This document shows positions 21,901-32,371 of a stretch of 64,000 nt of DNA, piece after piece (the stretch's first letter is position 1; the number at the start of each line of letters is the position of its first letter). A program made the translations under genes and the position numbers. Below the pieces are notes generated by a model that was not told the DNA's origin, searched no databases, and saw nothing but the letters and a program-made list of their open reading frames with translations. Origin of the DNA: Lampris incognitus (lineage: Eukaryota > Chordata > Actinopteri > Lampriformes > Lampridae); NCBI RefSeq assembly GCF_029633865.1, contig NC_079219.1, forward strand, positions 10,977,420 through 11,041,419, written 5' to 3'.

Positions 21901-22076
21901 GTCGTCCCCCGGCTCCGCCTCCTCCCCCCGTGGAGGCCCGAGCTGCCTCTTCTGCTCCTCAGGCCGACCTCCACAGGCCCGCGTCAATGCCTCCCACAGA
22001 CACTCCGGCCCCTGTTATCCGGAGCCGCCGCGGACGGCCTATCGTCCACCCGCGCCTGCCTGACTTCGATTACTAG
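18891..22076 (+). CDS. CsRn1-type pol: protease, RT, RNase H, integrase
   Basis: Reached by -1 frameshifting at 18885-18891; the frame has no credible ATG near its start and runs uninterrupted to TAG at 22074-22076 (about 1060 residues). Domains in order: protease with FLCDTGAQ near 18985-19005; RT with [18 protein letters not shown] and the YLDD box near 19880; RNase H from [11 protein letters not shown] (20325) to the DHKPLT region; integrase zinc finger (HGLSHPGG...CVACQ, 20903-21020); DDE core with [15 protein letters not shown] and NGLCERF (D near 21100, D near 21280, E near 21390). The proline-rich C-terminus lacks an obvious chromodomain. Enzymes copy the RNA and integrate the DNA. All catalytic motifs look intact. 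Confidence 0.94.
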   Translation, partial: REGQHSVVAMSVGDTSRLLFILDTISGRRFLCDTGAQRSVLPATDVDIMGGERGPQLATADGSPINTYGVRSVELCFGGQRFTWEFVMANVTLPLLGADFLCAYGLLVDIQNSRLVDALTFSSFACTRREAAYAGLANSLSEADKFTRLLAEFPDLTQPTFSAPTAKHGVEHHIATKGPPVYARARRLDPAKLAIAKSEFEHLERMGIIRRSDSPWASPLHIVAKPDGGWRPCGDYRRLNDATTPDRYPVPHIQDFSANLSGKCVFSKVDLVRGYHQVPVHPSDIPKTAVTTPFGLFEFLRMPFGLKNAAQSFQRLMDSVLRGLPFIFVYLDDILIASASEEEHLSHLHALFTRLSQHGLIVNPAKCRFGLTAIDFLGHRITGDGAVPLPSKVEAVAAFPRPQTARALREFIGMVTFYHRFIPRAAFIIRPLYEALKGMSPNQAVDWTAERDRAFTETKAALSQATLLAHPSPTAPISITTDASDYAVGAVHEQWVGGAWQPLAFFSRQLTPRERKYSTFDRELLGLWLAVRHFRFLLEGREFTAYVDHKPLTFAMSKTAEPWSARQQRQLSYISEFTTDIQHVAGKSNQVADCLSRAVIGAVHLGLDYAQMAADQATDPSIPRLRASDTGLRLQDVPFSDTGVTLLCDVSTGQPRPIVPHSWRRPVFEAVHGLSHPGGKPSVRLTSAKFVWEGLKRDVKAWADSCVACQRAKIHRHIKAPLERFAVPERRFDHVHVDLVGPLPPSHGFTYLFTVVDRTTRWPEAVPLASTTSADVARAFIGSWVSRFGTPSDLSSDRGPQFTSELWNAVGEALGVKLHRTTAYHPQANGLCERFHRSMKAALRATLKDCNWVDKLPWVMLGLRTAPKEDLQASSAELVYGTPLRVPGDFMPNATRPWSAVDQRASLLDGVRAFTPVPTAQHGAPVSQVPPGLQSADYVFIRHDAHRPPLQPPYDGPFRVLERGTKHLVVDFGGTAEHVSVDRVKPAHLDLTQPLELAQPPRRGRPPAPPPPPVEARAASSAPQADLHRPASMPPTDTPAPVIRSRRGRPIVHPRLPDFDY

Positions 22077-22085
22077 GGCGAATTC

Positions 22086-22097
22086 TGGGGGGGCTCA
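22086..22097 (+). promoter_or_regulatory. polypurine tract of the CsRn1-type element
   Basis: TGGGGGGGCTCA lies directly before the 3' LTR; the run of seven or eight G is the likely plus-strand primer. Confidence 0.6.
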
Positions 22098-22340
22098 TGT
22101 GGTGGACACGTATTGGGGACAGAATTCAACCCAGGAACTAAGGGTTAAGTCATGGTTGCCCTGGCAGGTTAACGCAGGGTTAAGTTATGGTTGTCCAGCC
22201 AGTTTTCTGGTTATTCTTGCCACCTCCGTTCAGTCGAGCTGTGGGTTTTGTTTGTCTCGCTGATTTACCGTGGATTAAAGAAAGTTGCCTACACGGCTAA
22301 AGTGTGAACCTACGGTCTTCTCCGTTACTTCGGCTCTACA
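22098..22340 (+). repeat. 3' LTR of the CsRn1-type element
   Basis: 243 bp, one substitution (T22240) relative to the 5' LTR; followed by AGGT. Confidence 0.95.
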
Positions 22341-22444
22341 AGGTCATAATTTGACTCCGGCCTCGATCTCATAACCGTACAAACAATTGAAATTTTGTTG
22401 AATACAAACAATTCAACCGTACAAACAAACTACGAGGGCTTACC

Positions 22445-22740
22445 TTTGATTTGATGAAGCAAAACGTGTTTTCCTTCGATCACGGATGGTAAAAGCAGTC
22501 TTGGCTATAGCCACCAACAAAGTAATCGTATGCTTCTAAAGACGTGTATGCCTTCATCGACTCTTTCGTAAGTGTCTAGCAGGTATTCAGTCACATCCCT
22601 CCAGCTGATGTTTGGCAACTTCGTGATATCACTTGTCCACTGAGCTTCGGCAAGCGGATCGGGAAGGTTTTCTCCAGTGCTTAGCCTAAGTCTCGCTAAC
22701 CGCCCTGGAAAACCATACAGCGGGCACTGTGGTTTGTCGA
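22445..22740 (-). pseudogene. YqaJ-family transposon protein, exon fragment
   Basis: Minus strand: LPNISWRDVTEYLLDTY, then (after a one-base frameshift) ESMKAYTSLEAYDYFVGGY and a KENTFCFIKSK end followed by a donor (AAAG|GTAAGC) at 22445. This is the exon that precedes the SWIM/YqaJ part in the same family as the fragment at 16080-16415, but a distinct copy on the other strand. One in-frame TGA also interrupts it. It marks another decayed ISL2EU-like element, into whose neighbourhood the CsRn1-type element inserted. Function cannot be retained. Confidence 0.55.
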
Positions 22741-22756
22741 CTATTCTGCATGTATG

Positions 22757-22943
22757 TGTTGTGTTCTGTTGATATTCATGTTACCCTCTTGCACCACTAG
22801 ATGGTGCTATGACAATATGCTGTTTCCTGTTTTGACGCGAAGAAGAGAATGTAACGACACCTGCCTGCACGAGCCTTGAGTTAAGTAAACGTCCGTTCTA
22901 ATTCGACCTGCCTCCTCGTGATTGTTCACCATCCAACGCTACA
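22757..22943 (+). mobile_element. solo LTR (187 bp)
   Basis: TGTTGTGTTC...CCAACGCTACA is flanked by a perfect 5-bp target duplication GTATG (22752-22756 and 22944-22948). TG...CA ends. It also contains CCACTAGATGGTGC, a CTCF-like core, at 22794-22807. No coding sequence; the parent family is unknown. Confidence 0.75.
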
Positions 22944-23310
22944 GTATGTTTGCCGAAATGTTTGTTATTAATTCAGTGGACTGTCAGTATTGTAGCTTAT
23001 AAAATGAGTTGGTGTTACCAGTACAGTATAAATGAGCGGAGTTATCGCAGTTTATTTTGTGAATTGCCGCAGTATGTTTTGATTGTGTGTGGTTGCTGTA
23101 TTAAGATTTCAGTCATTACGGTCGTGACCAGAGGAAAGCTTGTGTCCGTGTATCTGTAATAACAAATACTGCCTCCCGCAGTAGTAGCGCGATAAATCTT
23201 GTATTTGCGACGGCGGCGCAAACAATAAAATCCTATGGTGACGCTAGGGGGCGGAAGCTGAAAATTTGTCTACAATCGCTTCAAACAAAAGTTAAGGCGA
23301 GTGAGAGACG
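22944..23310. other. no gene recognised
   Basis: Non-coding; a 69-codon open frame here has no recognisable similarity. Confidence 0.4.
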
Positions 23311-23500
23311 TCGGCGGGTTTTTTTTTTCGTACCCGTTTTCCGCAAGAAGGCGCCGCCGTCACGCCTGGATTCCGGGAAGAACCGCCCCTACTTTGTATC
23401 TGATTGGCTAACCCTATCCCCAACCAACGGACGCAACGAGTACTAGCCAATCAGAGGCAGAGTTCCTGGAAAACGGGTACGAAAAAAAGTCACGCCGCAG
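23311..23500. mobile_element. palindromic MITE
   Basis: A 21-bp perfect inverted repeat has arms at 23322-23342 (TTTTTTTCGTACCCGTTTTCC) and 23468-23488. Inside it TCTGATTGGCTA and TAGCCAATCAGA form a second inverted pair. Weaker complementarity extends outward (GTCGGCG / CGCCGCAG). No coding sequence; CCAAT/ATTGG boxes lie in both strands of the inner arm. Confidence 0.7.
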
Positions 23501-24005
23501 GAACACGTTTCGTTGACGGCTGAAAGGCGTCCTTTTTCGGTTGAGGTGAGCGGTTGTCGGCGACTCCAAAGGGCTAAGGTTGTAAGGTATGCATTCAAGT
23601 TAACCAGCGAGCGCTATATTTAACATTTCAAATGGCTGCCTTGTAATTTCGCTGCCCAGCTTTCGAACAGTTTCAATTCGGCCGTTTCCAATGCTTATAA
23701 CAACCAATGGCGTCTTGATCCTTGACTTATTTAGCAATGTGAGTGACGTTGGAAGTGAGGAAATAAAACGTTCCCGGGTAACGAACTCTTAAGTTAGAAA
23801 ACTGTAAGTTTGGGAAGTTTACATTTAAAAAAAAGTCCATAGTAGAGTTGTTAAGCGTTAGCCACAGCACGTAGCAACGAGTTTCATTTTACAAGCCGGG
23901 AGTTTAGCCAACTTGCTGCTGCTTCTTCTTTTTCTTCCTCTTCTTCTTCTTCTTCTTCTTCTTCTTCTTCTTCTCCCTTCTTCCATTTAAAGTTCACCAA
24001 AAGGT
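23501..24005. other. no gene; (CTT)n microsatellite
   Basis: Contains a TTC/CTT-rich microsatellite at about 23920-23980. Otherwise nothing recognised. Confidence 0.6.
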
Positions 24006-24044
24006 GGAGTTGGCACCCCATGTAATCAGAACATGAATAAAAAT

Positions 24045-24700
24045 TAGGGCTGCACAATATTAGGAAGTTGTTGAATATCGCGATAAATAAACACATTGAA
24101 GTATACCGTTTTAATGTCTTTCCACTTTAGGTTTGCTGCTAACACGGATCCCCAGACAGCCTGTAGTGGTCAGCCTGTGCACACTGAATAAAGAAATGAA
24201 ATGCATTATTTCCATTCCAGCAACATGGTTTTATTGGGGGGGGGGGCACCTGGCTACAGCTGCTATATTGGCAGTGAACAAATACCACCAACTTCGTTGC
24301 ATGGCAATGCAGTTTCTTCATCGCTTTAACAGAACAGGCCTATTTAAAGCAGCTACTAGGAGTTGAAATTATAAATGATTATGTAACAGTCTCAGTTTAA
24401 ATTTGATGTCTTACCAGTTTTGCAGAGTGAGTAACTAATGTTAGAATTTTGTTTTTTAACATATAAGATAATGGATGGATGGACATTATATTTTGTTACT
24501 GAGGCGGACTCGGCCAAGTGACATTACCGCCTGTTCCCTGAAGGGGGTGCCAAAGTCAACACAAACTCCTAGTAGCGTGCAGGGTGTAAATGCATGGCAC
24601 GTGCTTATATTATATCATTTATCGCAGTTCAAGCAGTCTTTTGCGATACGTATGTTGATATCGCAGTGAAGGTGAATTTTCGATAGATTGTGCAGCCCTA
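24045..24700. mobile_element. hAT-type MITE
   Basis: TAGGGCTGCACAAT...ATTGTGCAGCCCTA ends are perfect inverted repeats. The flanks ATAAAAAT (24037-24044) and ATAAAAAC (24701-24708) are a near-perfect 8-bp target duplication, the hAT hallmark. The related repeat copy at 36290-36725 lacks the insertion. 656 bp, no transposase. Ends resemble the common fish GGGCTGCACRAT elements. Confidence 0.8.
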
Positions 24701-25021
24701 ATAAAAACGTTGTCATTCATTTGTTCAGCGTTTGTGCCGTAAATACTACTGTTTGTGCTGTAATGTTTTTTGAGATATTAAGTGTTATATTTATAGGGTG
24801 TGACATCACCCTGCACGCCATTGTCATTCAAAACTGGTCTCGTTTGTTTGTGCTTGGTTTGTGCCCGTTTGTGCCATTAAAAAAAATTGTGCTCTTTCAG
24901 TATTTTGGATATAAAACATTTTGCCAAAGGAATGGCACACTCTACCCCATTGTCTTCCAAATCGTTCTAAACTGGTCTCGTTTGTTTGTGCCGTTAAAAG
25001 AAATGTGTGTGCTCTTTTAGT

Positions 25022-25126
25022 CAGGGTGTCTCCCTGCCTGCCGCCCAGTGACTGCTGGGATAGGCTTCAGCATCCCCGTCACCTTGAGAGCAGGATAAGC
25101 GGTTTGGATGATGAATGAATGAATGA
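25022..25126 (+). repeat. SINE/LINE-type 3' tail fragment
   Basis: CAGGGTGTCTCCCTGCCTGC...GATAAGCGGTTTGGATGATG followed by (AATG)n. Same tail as on the DANA-like SINEs in this window. Confidence 0.8.
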
Positions 25127-25332
25127 GAACAGTATTTTTCTAAAGGAATGACTCAGTTCTGAACCCCATTGTCATCCAGATCGTCCCAAACCTGTGTTGT
25201 TTGTTTGTGCTCGATTTGTGCCTGTTTGTGCCGTTAAAAGAAACATTTGTGCTCTTTAGTTCTTCACATATATGCCTAGAACAATACTTTTTAAACGTGA
25301 GTTCATTTTGCACCTCATTGTTGTCCAAATAG

Positions 25333-25759
25333 CAGAGGTGGGTAGTAACATCTTACGTTTACTCTGTTGCATATACTTAAGTAACTTTTCCCAATAAATT
25401 GTACTTATAGGTGTCTGCCCGCCTGCTGACCAATGACTGCTGGGATAGGCTCCAGCATCCCCGCGACCCTTAGAGCAGATAAGTGGTTTGGATAATGGAT
25501 GGGTGGATGTACTTATAGGAGTAGTTTTAATGCATAATTCTTTTCACTCTTACTCGAGTACAATTATGATTTAAAAAATGTACTTACACTCCGTTACATT
25601 AGACTACAAACTAATCGCTACTTTTAATTAATTTATTAAATTATTTTTATTCACACGCGCACAGCTTCTACGACATCGACTGATTTGATACACGTTTATA
25701 TGACTATGTTTGGCTCACTGTTAATAAACCACACCCCTCCATGACTCCTTTTTACAAGG
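25333..25759 (+). mobile_element. 5' end of a hAT element
   Basis: CAGAGGTGGGTAGTAAC at 25333 is the terminus of a very common fish hAT family, followed by its typical ACTTAAGTAACTTTT and CTCGAGTACAATTA stretches. It precedes the decayed transposase gene at 25760-30310. The matching right terminus was not found. Confidence 0.65.
25412..25508 (+). repeat. SINE/LINE-type 3' tail insertion with 11-bp target duplication
   Basis: A 97-bp tail fragment (TGTCTGCCCGCC...ATGGATGGGTGGAT) flanked by GTACTTATAGG at 25401-25411 and 25509-25519, inserted in the hAT 5' end. This shows the tail moves by itself as a severely 5'-truncated copy. Confidence 0.85.
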
Positions 25760-28280
25760 TGGCTGAAGAAATGGCTCCTGAGTCAGATGCAGCAGTAGAC
25801 CTACATCCCTGGCCTCACATTCAGATGCTATTCTCTTTCCAAATGACTAAGAATAATAGTTACATCATGCGCTGCCTGCTTTTGTCAGCTGAAAAAGTCG
25901 GAAATTTCAGCCTTTAGAACTCCACATCCAACCTAAAAAAAACCTGGCGGTATGTATCTATCTTATAATGCTAACTTTTAGTGCCACTGTTAGGCACATT
26001 ACCTAGCTAGCTAGCTAATGTTATCTATGAATGAGGAAGGATCTCTTTGCTAGAGTTACCCCAAAGTCCATAATATATCTGGTTAATCTTAGACAGCATT
26101 ACCTATAGTGCTGAGAATCACTGGTATACAGTACTTACACACATTGTTAAGACAGTAGCATTATGAGCCAGGGTTTCCGCTAGGATATCTTTCTTGCCGG
26201 TCCAGTGTCCGGAAATAATTTATTTTATCAGAAAATTTTGAAACTTCCCTGTCACGTTTCAATAATGTTCCAAATGCAAATATAATGTACACCTAGGTTG
26301 ACGAAAGAATGTCAACGACCTCAAATCAGTTTGACTATTTAATGAACAGTACGATTAAGCAAAACGAACAGTAACAATTGAGCAAAACCTCAACGTTGGC
26401 AGCTAAAATGTAGGCTATTATGAAATGTCTGCTAGCTGCTTGCTATGAATAGACTAAGGCAACTGATAAATTGCTTTAAAGTTAAATAGTAGTGTGCCTA
26501 GTATCAAGTATCGCGCAATAAAAGCGCACCGTTTTGGGGAAAAAGTACTGTAGATTGTTAATAGGCTGTTTCGCTGTCAAAACACAAATGTCCTGTTTAG
26601 GGATAGCCTTCATTATAGCTATGTTTTGTTTGAGCATTATTACCGGACATTTTGACCGACAAGTTTTTAATTTATCTGTTTTTTTTTATCATTTTTTACC
26701 AGGCAAAAACCGGTGATTACCAGCTGACGGAAACTCTGTAAATATGAGCTAGAGAGAAGAGTATGGAGGTAGCTAGCGTCAGCGAACTGAGCTTCATAAA
26801 ACAGAGAAGAGTGTTGTTACAGCGCTCGTTTTAATGACGGAGAAGAGATTTCAGAGATATCGGATGTTGCACCAAACTTTCAGTTAGCTCTCTACCTGCA
26901 TCCTCTGGTCTCTGTCTCTTGTGATGGAGTAGTAGCAACATCCTCCGTTTCCTGTTCTAACATCTCCAAATAAACAACAGCAGAGAGACATTCTTACTGG
27001 TTGCTTTATGTTATGAAATAAACTCAAAATAGGTTACTAGCCACAACCTACCCCTTGGTAATGGAGCACAAGAACTCAGAATTCTTAGCTACAACCCTGC
27101 ACACATACATCCCTTTTAAAAGTTAATGTAAAGTTACAGAGTAAAAAACTGAAATACAAGGTGTTGCCAACTTTAGATGAGTTTGTAATAAATGTCTATT
27201 GCACTGCTAATATTTCAGTAGTGTATCCAAGCACACAATTTTACTAAGCATATAGGATAAAATGGCTCTGCTGTTGGAGGCTTGTCTTTGTTGATTCTGT
27301 TTCTAATGCAGAAATTGAAGCCTTATTTGTAAACATCTTTTTCTGTTCAATAGAGGTTTCACCCCAACAAGCCGAAAGCCTATACAGACTGCATACAGTC
27401 TAGTAGAAAGCGGAATTCCTCCACTACTGATGAACCTCCTCTGAAGAATGCAAAGATCAGTGCATTTTCCCTCTCTGTCCCACGTGTGACAAAGGCATCA
27501 TTTGACAAGGTTTTGCTCAATTTCATATATGAAGCCAGCCAACCATTTTCTCTGGTTGAGGTGTCATCATTCAAAACTATGATAGAAACTTGCAACCTCA
27601 GTGCACAGTATGACAAGGAAGACATTGTGCTTGAAAATTCAAGAAGCTGCAAAGACCAAGAAGGACTTGATCATTAAAAAGTTGAGGTCTGTGAACCACA
27701 TTGCTACCACCACAGATCACTGGACTGCCAGACAATGTAGTTACTTAACTGTCACTTGTCATTGGATAGACCAGATCTCTTTAGCAAGGTGCTCTGCTAT
27801 GCTGTCTTGCAGACAATACAATACAAACAACTTTATTCATCCTTCTACGGTCAATTTGTTTGGAGAAGCTTGTGAACACAAACCACAGTACCGTGCAAAC
27901 AAACAACAAAGATGCACGAAAGGCTCCCACACATTTGATGTCCTTGCTGCAGCATTAGAGGAAATGCATTAAGAGTAACAAATCAGGGAAAAGGTGACCA
28001 GGACAACAACTGATTGTGGATCAAATTTCCTGAAGGCCTTTAGAGTTTATGGGGAGAGCACAGAAGGAACGGGTGAGGAAATGAAGGAAAATGCTCCAGA
28101 AGATGAAAATCCTTTAGAAGACTTAAGAGTATCAAGATGTCTGTGCTATTTTAAATGATAACAGTGACTTGGAGTATCAACTTCAGAGGCATCATAAGTG
28201 TGCATGCTGTCTCCTGGATCTTGTCAACCACTGATGCCAATGCTGCAGAAGCTGGCTGCCAAACATACAAGAGCTCTCTC

Positions 28281-28545
28281 GGTCTACTACTACTACTACT
28301 GCTACCTTCGGCTGTTCCCGTTAGGGGTCGCCACAGCGGATCATCCATTTCCATTTCTTCTTGTCCTCTGCATCTTCCTGTGTAAAACCAGCCACCTGCA
28401 TGTCCTCTCTCAACACATCCATAAACCTCCTCTTTGGCCCTCCTCTTTTCCTCTTCCCTGGCAGCTCCATATTCAGCGTCCTTCCAGTATACCCAGCATC
28501 TCTCCTCCACACGTCCAAGCCAACTCAATCTTGCCTCTTGCTTTG
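28281..28545 (-). mobile_element. RTE-like LINE 3' end
   Basis: The minus strand gives the C-terminal RT tail MDVWRRDAGYTGR, NMELPGKRKRG, FMDVLREDMQVAGFT and MIRCGDP, then GGCGACCCCTAACGGGAACA and a (GTA)n tail at 28285-28300. Same family as 43118-43375 and 37813-37869. Inserted in the hAT pseudogene. Confidence 0.8.
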
Positions 28546-29461
28546 TCTCCAAACCGTCCAAATGTCACACTTTGTGGAACAAAACCAGCAAGGTCCACCA
28601 TGGCATTTGAGACTGGAGCCTGAATGCAGACTACAGTTCCTTAAACCAATGACACCCATTGGAGCTCCGTCTACCTCTCTGTGGAAAGACTGGTGCATCT
28701 CCAGAAGGAGAAAGGAGGAAATGCAATCTGGAATTTATTCACAGCAATAACGATGAAGATGTAAGTTGTCAGAAATTCGTATTATTTGGTATACAATATG
28801 TTAATTTACTTGCTCAAATGTGCTAATAACAATTAACACAGCAACATGGATTCACAAGTGTTGTTCCCCAGTAAGTTGATTGTTACTTTGAAGGCTACTG
28901 ACATTTCCAGCTTTCCAAATGAGGACAATGGTCTGTTGTTTTTGTTTCCTGTAATAATACAATTAGGAGCAGTCTGTTTACCTGATTTGTAAACCTAACC
29001 TGTGGTGCTGGTGTGCATCTAATGATACATCTATTGACCTTGCATCTGATATTAAGAATGGACCAGTAGAGGGTGGTAGAATTAAATTGATGATGAGATG
29101 ATGATGATGATGAATACATACATTTAAATACTGTGCTTTTAAAGAGTAATTAAGCACAATATTTTAGCCTGTCCATGCCCACAATAAAATTATTTTATAT
29201 GGTTGTGTGAAAGTTATGTCTCTAATATTGCCTGGTAATTTTTATGTGTAGGTTCAATCCGGCTGAAATGGGCTTTTGGAATGAATATACTGCTGTGGTG
29301 AAGCCAGTTGCCATGGCCCTGAACATTCTTCAAGGGGAATCATCTGTACATATGGGTTTCCTGCTGCCAGCACTGTACCAGCTGCAGGAGAAGCTGAAGA
29401 GGCTGGAGCCAACTTGCAAAGTCTGTGGACCACTCCTTGAAGCCCTACAACAGAATGTCCA

Positions 29462-29585
29462 TCCATTATCTGAACCACTTATCCTGCTCTCAGGGTCACG
29501 GGGATGCTGGAGCCTAGCCCAGCAGTCATTGGGTGGCAGGCGGGGAGACACCCTGGACAAGGCCGCAAGGCCATCACACAGGGCC

Positions 29586-29676
<91 letters not shown>

Positions 29677-29914
29677 TCATACCTAGAGACAATTTAGTAT
29701 GGCCAATGCACCTGACCTACAGGTCTTTGGACTGTAGGAGGAAACCGGAGCCCGCGGAGGAAACCCACACAGACATGGGGAGAACATGCAAACTCCACAC
29801 AGAGGACAACCCAGGACAACCCCCAAGGTTGGACTACCCCGGGGCTCGAACCCAGGACCTTCTTGCTGTGAGGTGACCGCGCTAACCACTGCGCCACCAT
29901 GCCGACCTTACAGA
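29462..29914 (-). mobile_element. DANA/mermaid-like tRNA-derived SINE
   Basis: Minus strand: tRNA-like head GGTGGCGCAGTGGTTAGCGC with B box GGTTCGAGCCC near 29855, conserved body (GTGGAGTTTGCATGTTCTCC), an (AC)n stretch, then the tail CAGCATCCCCGTGACC...GGATAATGGAT. A 10-bp target duplication AGAATGTCCA flanks it (29452-29461, 29915-29924). Confidence 0.9.
29587..29673. repeat. (AC)n microsatellite
   Basis: About 43 uninterrupted AC units inside the SINE. Confidence 0.98.
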
Positions 29915-30310
29915 AGAATGTCCAGATTAAAATACCTTACTTATTTAATTATTTGTTTGTTTATTTATTTGCCACAGGGCTTGACTACATTTAAAGCACC
30001 TCACTAGAAACAACAGTCACTCTGATGAAGATAACTTCTTTGCATCCATGACATCAGGAAACTCATAGACTGGACAGCTGGACAAGTACCTTTCATGTCC
30101 AACCTCAAGAGATATGGATCTTTTGCATTCTTCTCCTCAAACCAAGAAGTTGTCAGTCAAGATCAACACAAGTCTCCCAGCATCTGCAGCATGTGAGAGA
30201 CTTGTTAGTCATGCAGGTCTTCTATTCACTGAAAAGATCCCCACTTGAATGCAAAAATATTGAAAGTCAGCTACTTTTGAAGCTTAACAGTCATCTTACT
30301 GAGTGATTCT

Positions 30311-31269
30311 TAAAAACAGGATCAATATTCACCCTCTCAAACACACAGACACACACAAAGGTTCAGACACAAATGAACAAGCAAAGAAGAGGACTGTTAA
30401 GTTTTAAGCAATTAAACAGTGCTGTGACTTTGGTATTGGTTTTGAAAGATTCATGTAAAGAAAAAATTGAAGAGATTTTATCACCATTAAGCTGTTTTGA
30501 AAGATTAATGAAACTGACCTGTGGCAAAATTGCCTTAATTTATGTTATTTGGTAAATATATAATTTATTATTTTTATTTATTTATTAGGAACATGATTGA
30601 GTACTTGAATGGGCAGATTTTATGTTGTGTTTATTAGACAGGCACTTTAAATTTATATTTTGGGCATAACTGATATTCTGACACATTTGAATGCAATACA
30701 TTGTAAGATGTAGCCTTGAATGAAGGAAACTACATTTACATGTTGACCAGCAGAACTTTTTTGTTTCCAAGTAGAGTGAATTTTTCTGTTATGTAGTGTC
30801 CAAATAGGCCCTGTGATGGACTGGCTGCCTGTCCAGGATGTCTCCCCGCCTGCCACCCAATGACTGCTGGGATGGGCTCCAGCATCCCAGCATGCCAAGT
30901 AAGCCAGCTTGTCATAAAGATGATATCGTTGAAAATCGGTTTATCTGCTAGGGAAGATTTGATTAAAGGCCAGTGTATAGCACCTTCCTAAGAAAAAGTT
31001 TGGACTCACCAGTCAGCTAATCCACACATAATCTCGCCAAAGGCTTCATATATGTTTTGAAATTAAACAGGAACGGTTCATGGGAAATCCTGGGCTACAA
31101 TGATGATAAGCAAATCAAAGGTATGCATAGAGAGAGTGACAGCCCTGACAGTGACAGCCCAGATGAGACTGATGTTCATCCCTCAGTGTAGTGCAGGCAG
31201 AATAATTAGGACCTGAACTTTGACTAGCACTTTCTTTCAAAAGATGGACAGAAATCTGGAACGAGGAAA
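30311..31269. other. no gene; hAT 3' flank and a SINE-type tail
   Basis: Mostly AT-rich. CCAAATAG at 30800-30807 repeats the 8 bases just before the hAT 5' terminus (25325-25332). A SINE-type tail fragment (CTGCCTGTCCAGGATG...GGGCTCCAGCATCCC) lies at 30808-30898 on the plus strand. Confidence 0.5.
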
Positions 31270-32312
31270 TCCTTTACAGCGATAAATATTTAACGTCCCA
31301 TGAAAGACCAGTACACTTTATTAAAAATGGCACATGGACTCGTGCTGAACGAGGAGATATGGGAAAAGGTGAAATCTCAATGCACGTTAAGATTTCGGAG
31401 GGCGAAGGTGCATCCAAATGGTGCTTCAGACTATACTGACATCATAGGTAACTGCAGTGAGTGCAATGCAACACTGTCCATTACTACAGATAAGATGCCA
31501 GAGATCGATCACTCAGTGGTTCTTAAATGCAAAATCCAAAATAGTGATGACAGTCTCCACAATGGAAAATATAAACGGAAATTATCGGGAGATGTGAGAG
31601 CGTGTGTGTCTGAGCAACTCTGGGAAGCTCGAAAACAGCCACACATGGCAGGCTACTGAAGCTCAGAGATTCATGGATGTTGGTGACCCAGAACCAAGTC
31701 ACCTACCAGATCTGTCAACGTTAAGAAAAGCCAAACAAGAGAGAGGTGACAAGGAGCTAGGAGACAGGGATCCCATTCTTTCACTTACGCTATTGAAATA
31801 TAGTGCGTCATACAATGGTAGCGTACATGACATTGGCCTTGATAAAAAAAAAAGTATCATTACTGGACTCTCCCAGATGCAGGTTTAAAAATCACAATCT
31901 AAAAACAGAGGCTCCACCTTGAGTGTTGATGCTACAGGCAAGGTTTTCAAGCAAAAAAATAAAAAGACCTATTGCAACCGCTGGGGACATTTTTTTTTTA
32001 TACCCGGGAGTTCTGTCCTTGAGCCGAAACTTCAATTCATATTTCAGTGGTGCAGATGTTGTCTGAACATCGTGATATTAATGCCATTGGAAACTGGCTA
32101 TCTGAATGGCAGCGAGAAGGTACTGCTATCCCAAAAGAAGCAGTTTGTGATTTCTCACTTGCGTTGCTGGGGGGACATGTCAAGGCCTTCACCCCGCATG
32201 TGTAATTGGGTGAAATGTGTTCACACTGAAATCGATTAGTTAGAACGGAATCAGTTTTCACTTGCTTGTGTCTGGGGAGATGTGACTAGAGGGCGCGCTG
32301 GGGGCTCTCGTC

Positions 32313-32371
32313 ATTGATACAGTTGATGAAAAGCCAGCAGCTGTCCTATATTCATTTCTTCCCCTGTTCAA
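32313..32371 (+). repeat. direct repeat unit 1 (~57 bp)
   Basis: ATTGATACAGTTGATGAAAA...CCCCTGTTCAAGGG is repeated with roughly 85-90 percent identity at 33159-33217, inside the transposase-like pseudogene. The intervening 0.8 kb has no recognisable coding piece. Confidence 0.75.

Larger units (their letters stand above)
17925..22340 (+). mobile_element. CsRn1-type Ty3/gypsy LTR retrotransposon, nearly intact
   Basis: A complete 4416-bp element: 243-bp LTRs at 17925-18167 and 22098-22340 (TGTGG...CTACA) differ by one base only (G18067 versus T22240), and the insertion is flanked by AGGT (17921-17924, 22341-22344). The primer-binding site matches tRNA-Trp. Gag ends in an unusual C-x3-H-x9-C-x3-C zinc motif rather than CCHC. 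Both the tRNA-Trp primer and the CHCC Gag motif are signatures of the CsRn1 clade. Gag and pol overlap in the -1 frame with a strong frameshift signal. Both frames are uninterrupted, so the copy may be competent or only recently inactivated. Confidence 0.95.
24006..25332 (+). repeat. unclassified repeat (copy 1) with internal ~140-bp tandem units
   Basis: Sequence beginning AGTTGGCACCCCATGTAATC and containing repeated ACTGGTCTCGTTTGTTTGTGC units (near 24833 and 24972, a diverged one near 25190) spaced by about 140 bp. A second copy lies at 36290-36725 in the opposite orientation. This copy is interrupted by a hAT MITE (24045-24700) and a SINE-type tail (25022-25126). No coding capacity; family unknown. 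Confidence 0.65.
25760..30310 (+). pseudogene. decayed hAT transposase gene (BED finger, RNase H-like core, dimerisation end)
   Basis: Exon-like pieces in family order: a BED-type zinc-finger exon at 25760-25945 (HPWPHIQMLFSF, NNSYIMRC, with a frameshift); 27366-28280 (PFSLVEVSSFKTMIE, VNHIATTTDHWTARQCSYL, GSHTFDVLAAALEEMH, TTTDCGSNFLKAFRVYGE); 28546-28760; an exon from 29252 (FNPAEMGFWNEYTAVVKPVA, GFLLPALYQLQEKLKRL) after a recognisable GT-AG intron 28761-29251; and a C-terminal SVKINTSLPASAACERL near 30150-30210, the hAT dimerisation motif. Stops and frameshifts occur throughout, and a LINE tail (28281-28545) and a SINE (29462-29914) interrupt it. Encoded a nuclear cut-and-paste transposase; now dead. 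Confidence 0.85.

Noticed and set aside
24837..25260. CRISPR-like regular repeats
   Set aside because: Units are ~140-bp diverged tandem copies without short identical repeats and unique spacers, in a vertebrate genome.
29330..29692. Frames rich in Cys-Val or Thr-His
   Set aside because: Translation of (AC)n microsatellites; the same artefact occurs at 39312-39379, 49583-49628 and 51753-51868.
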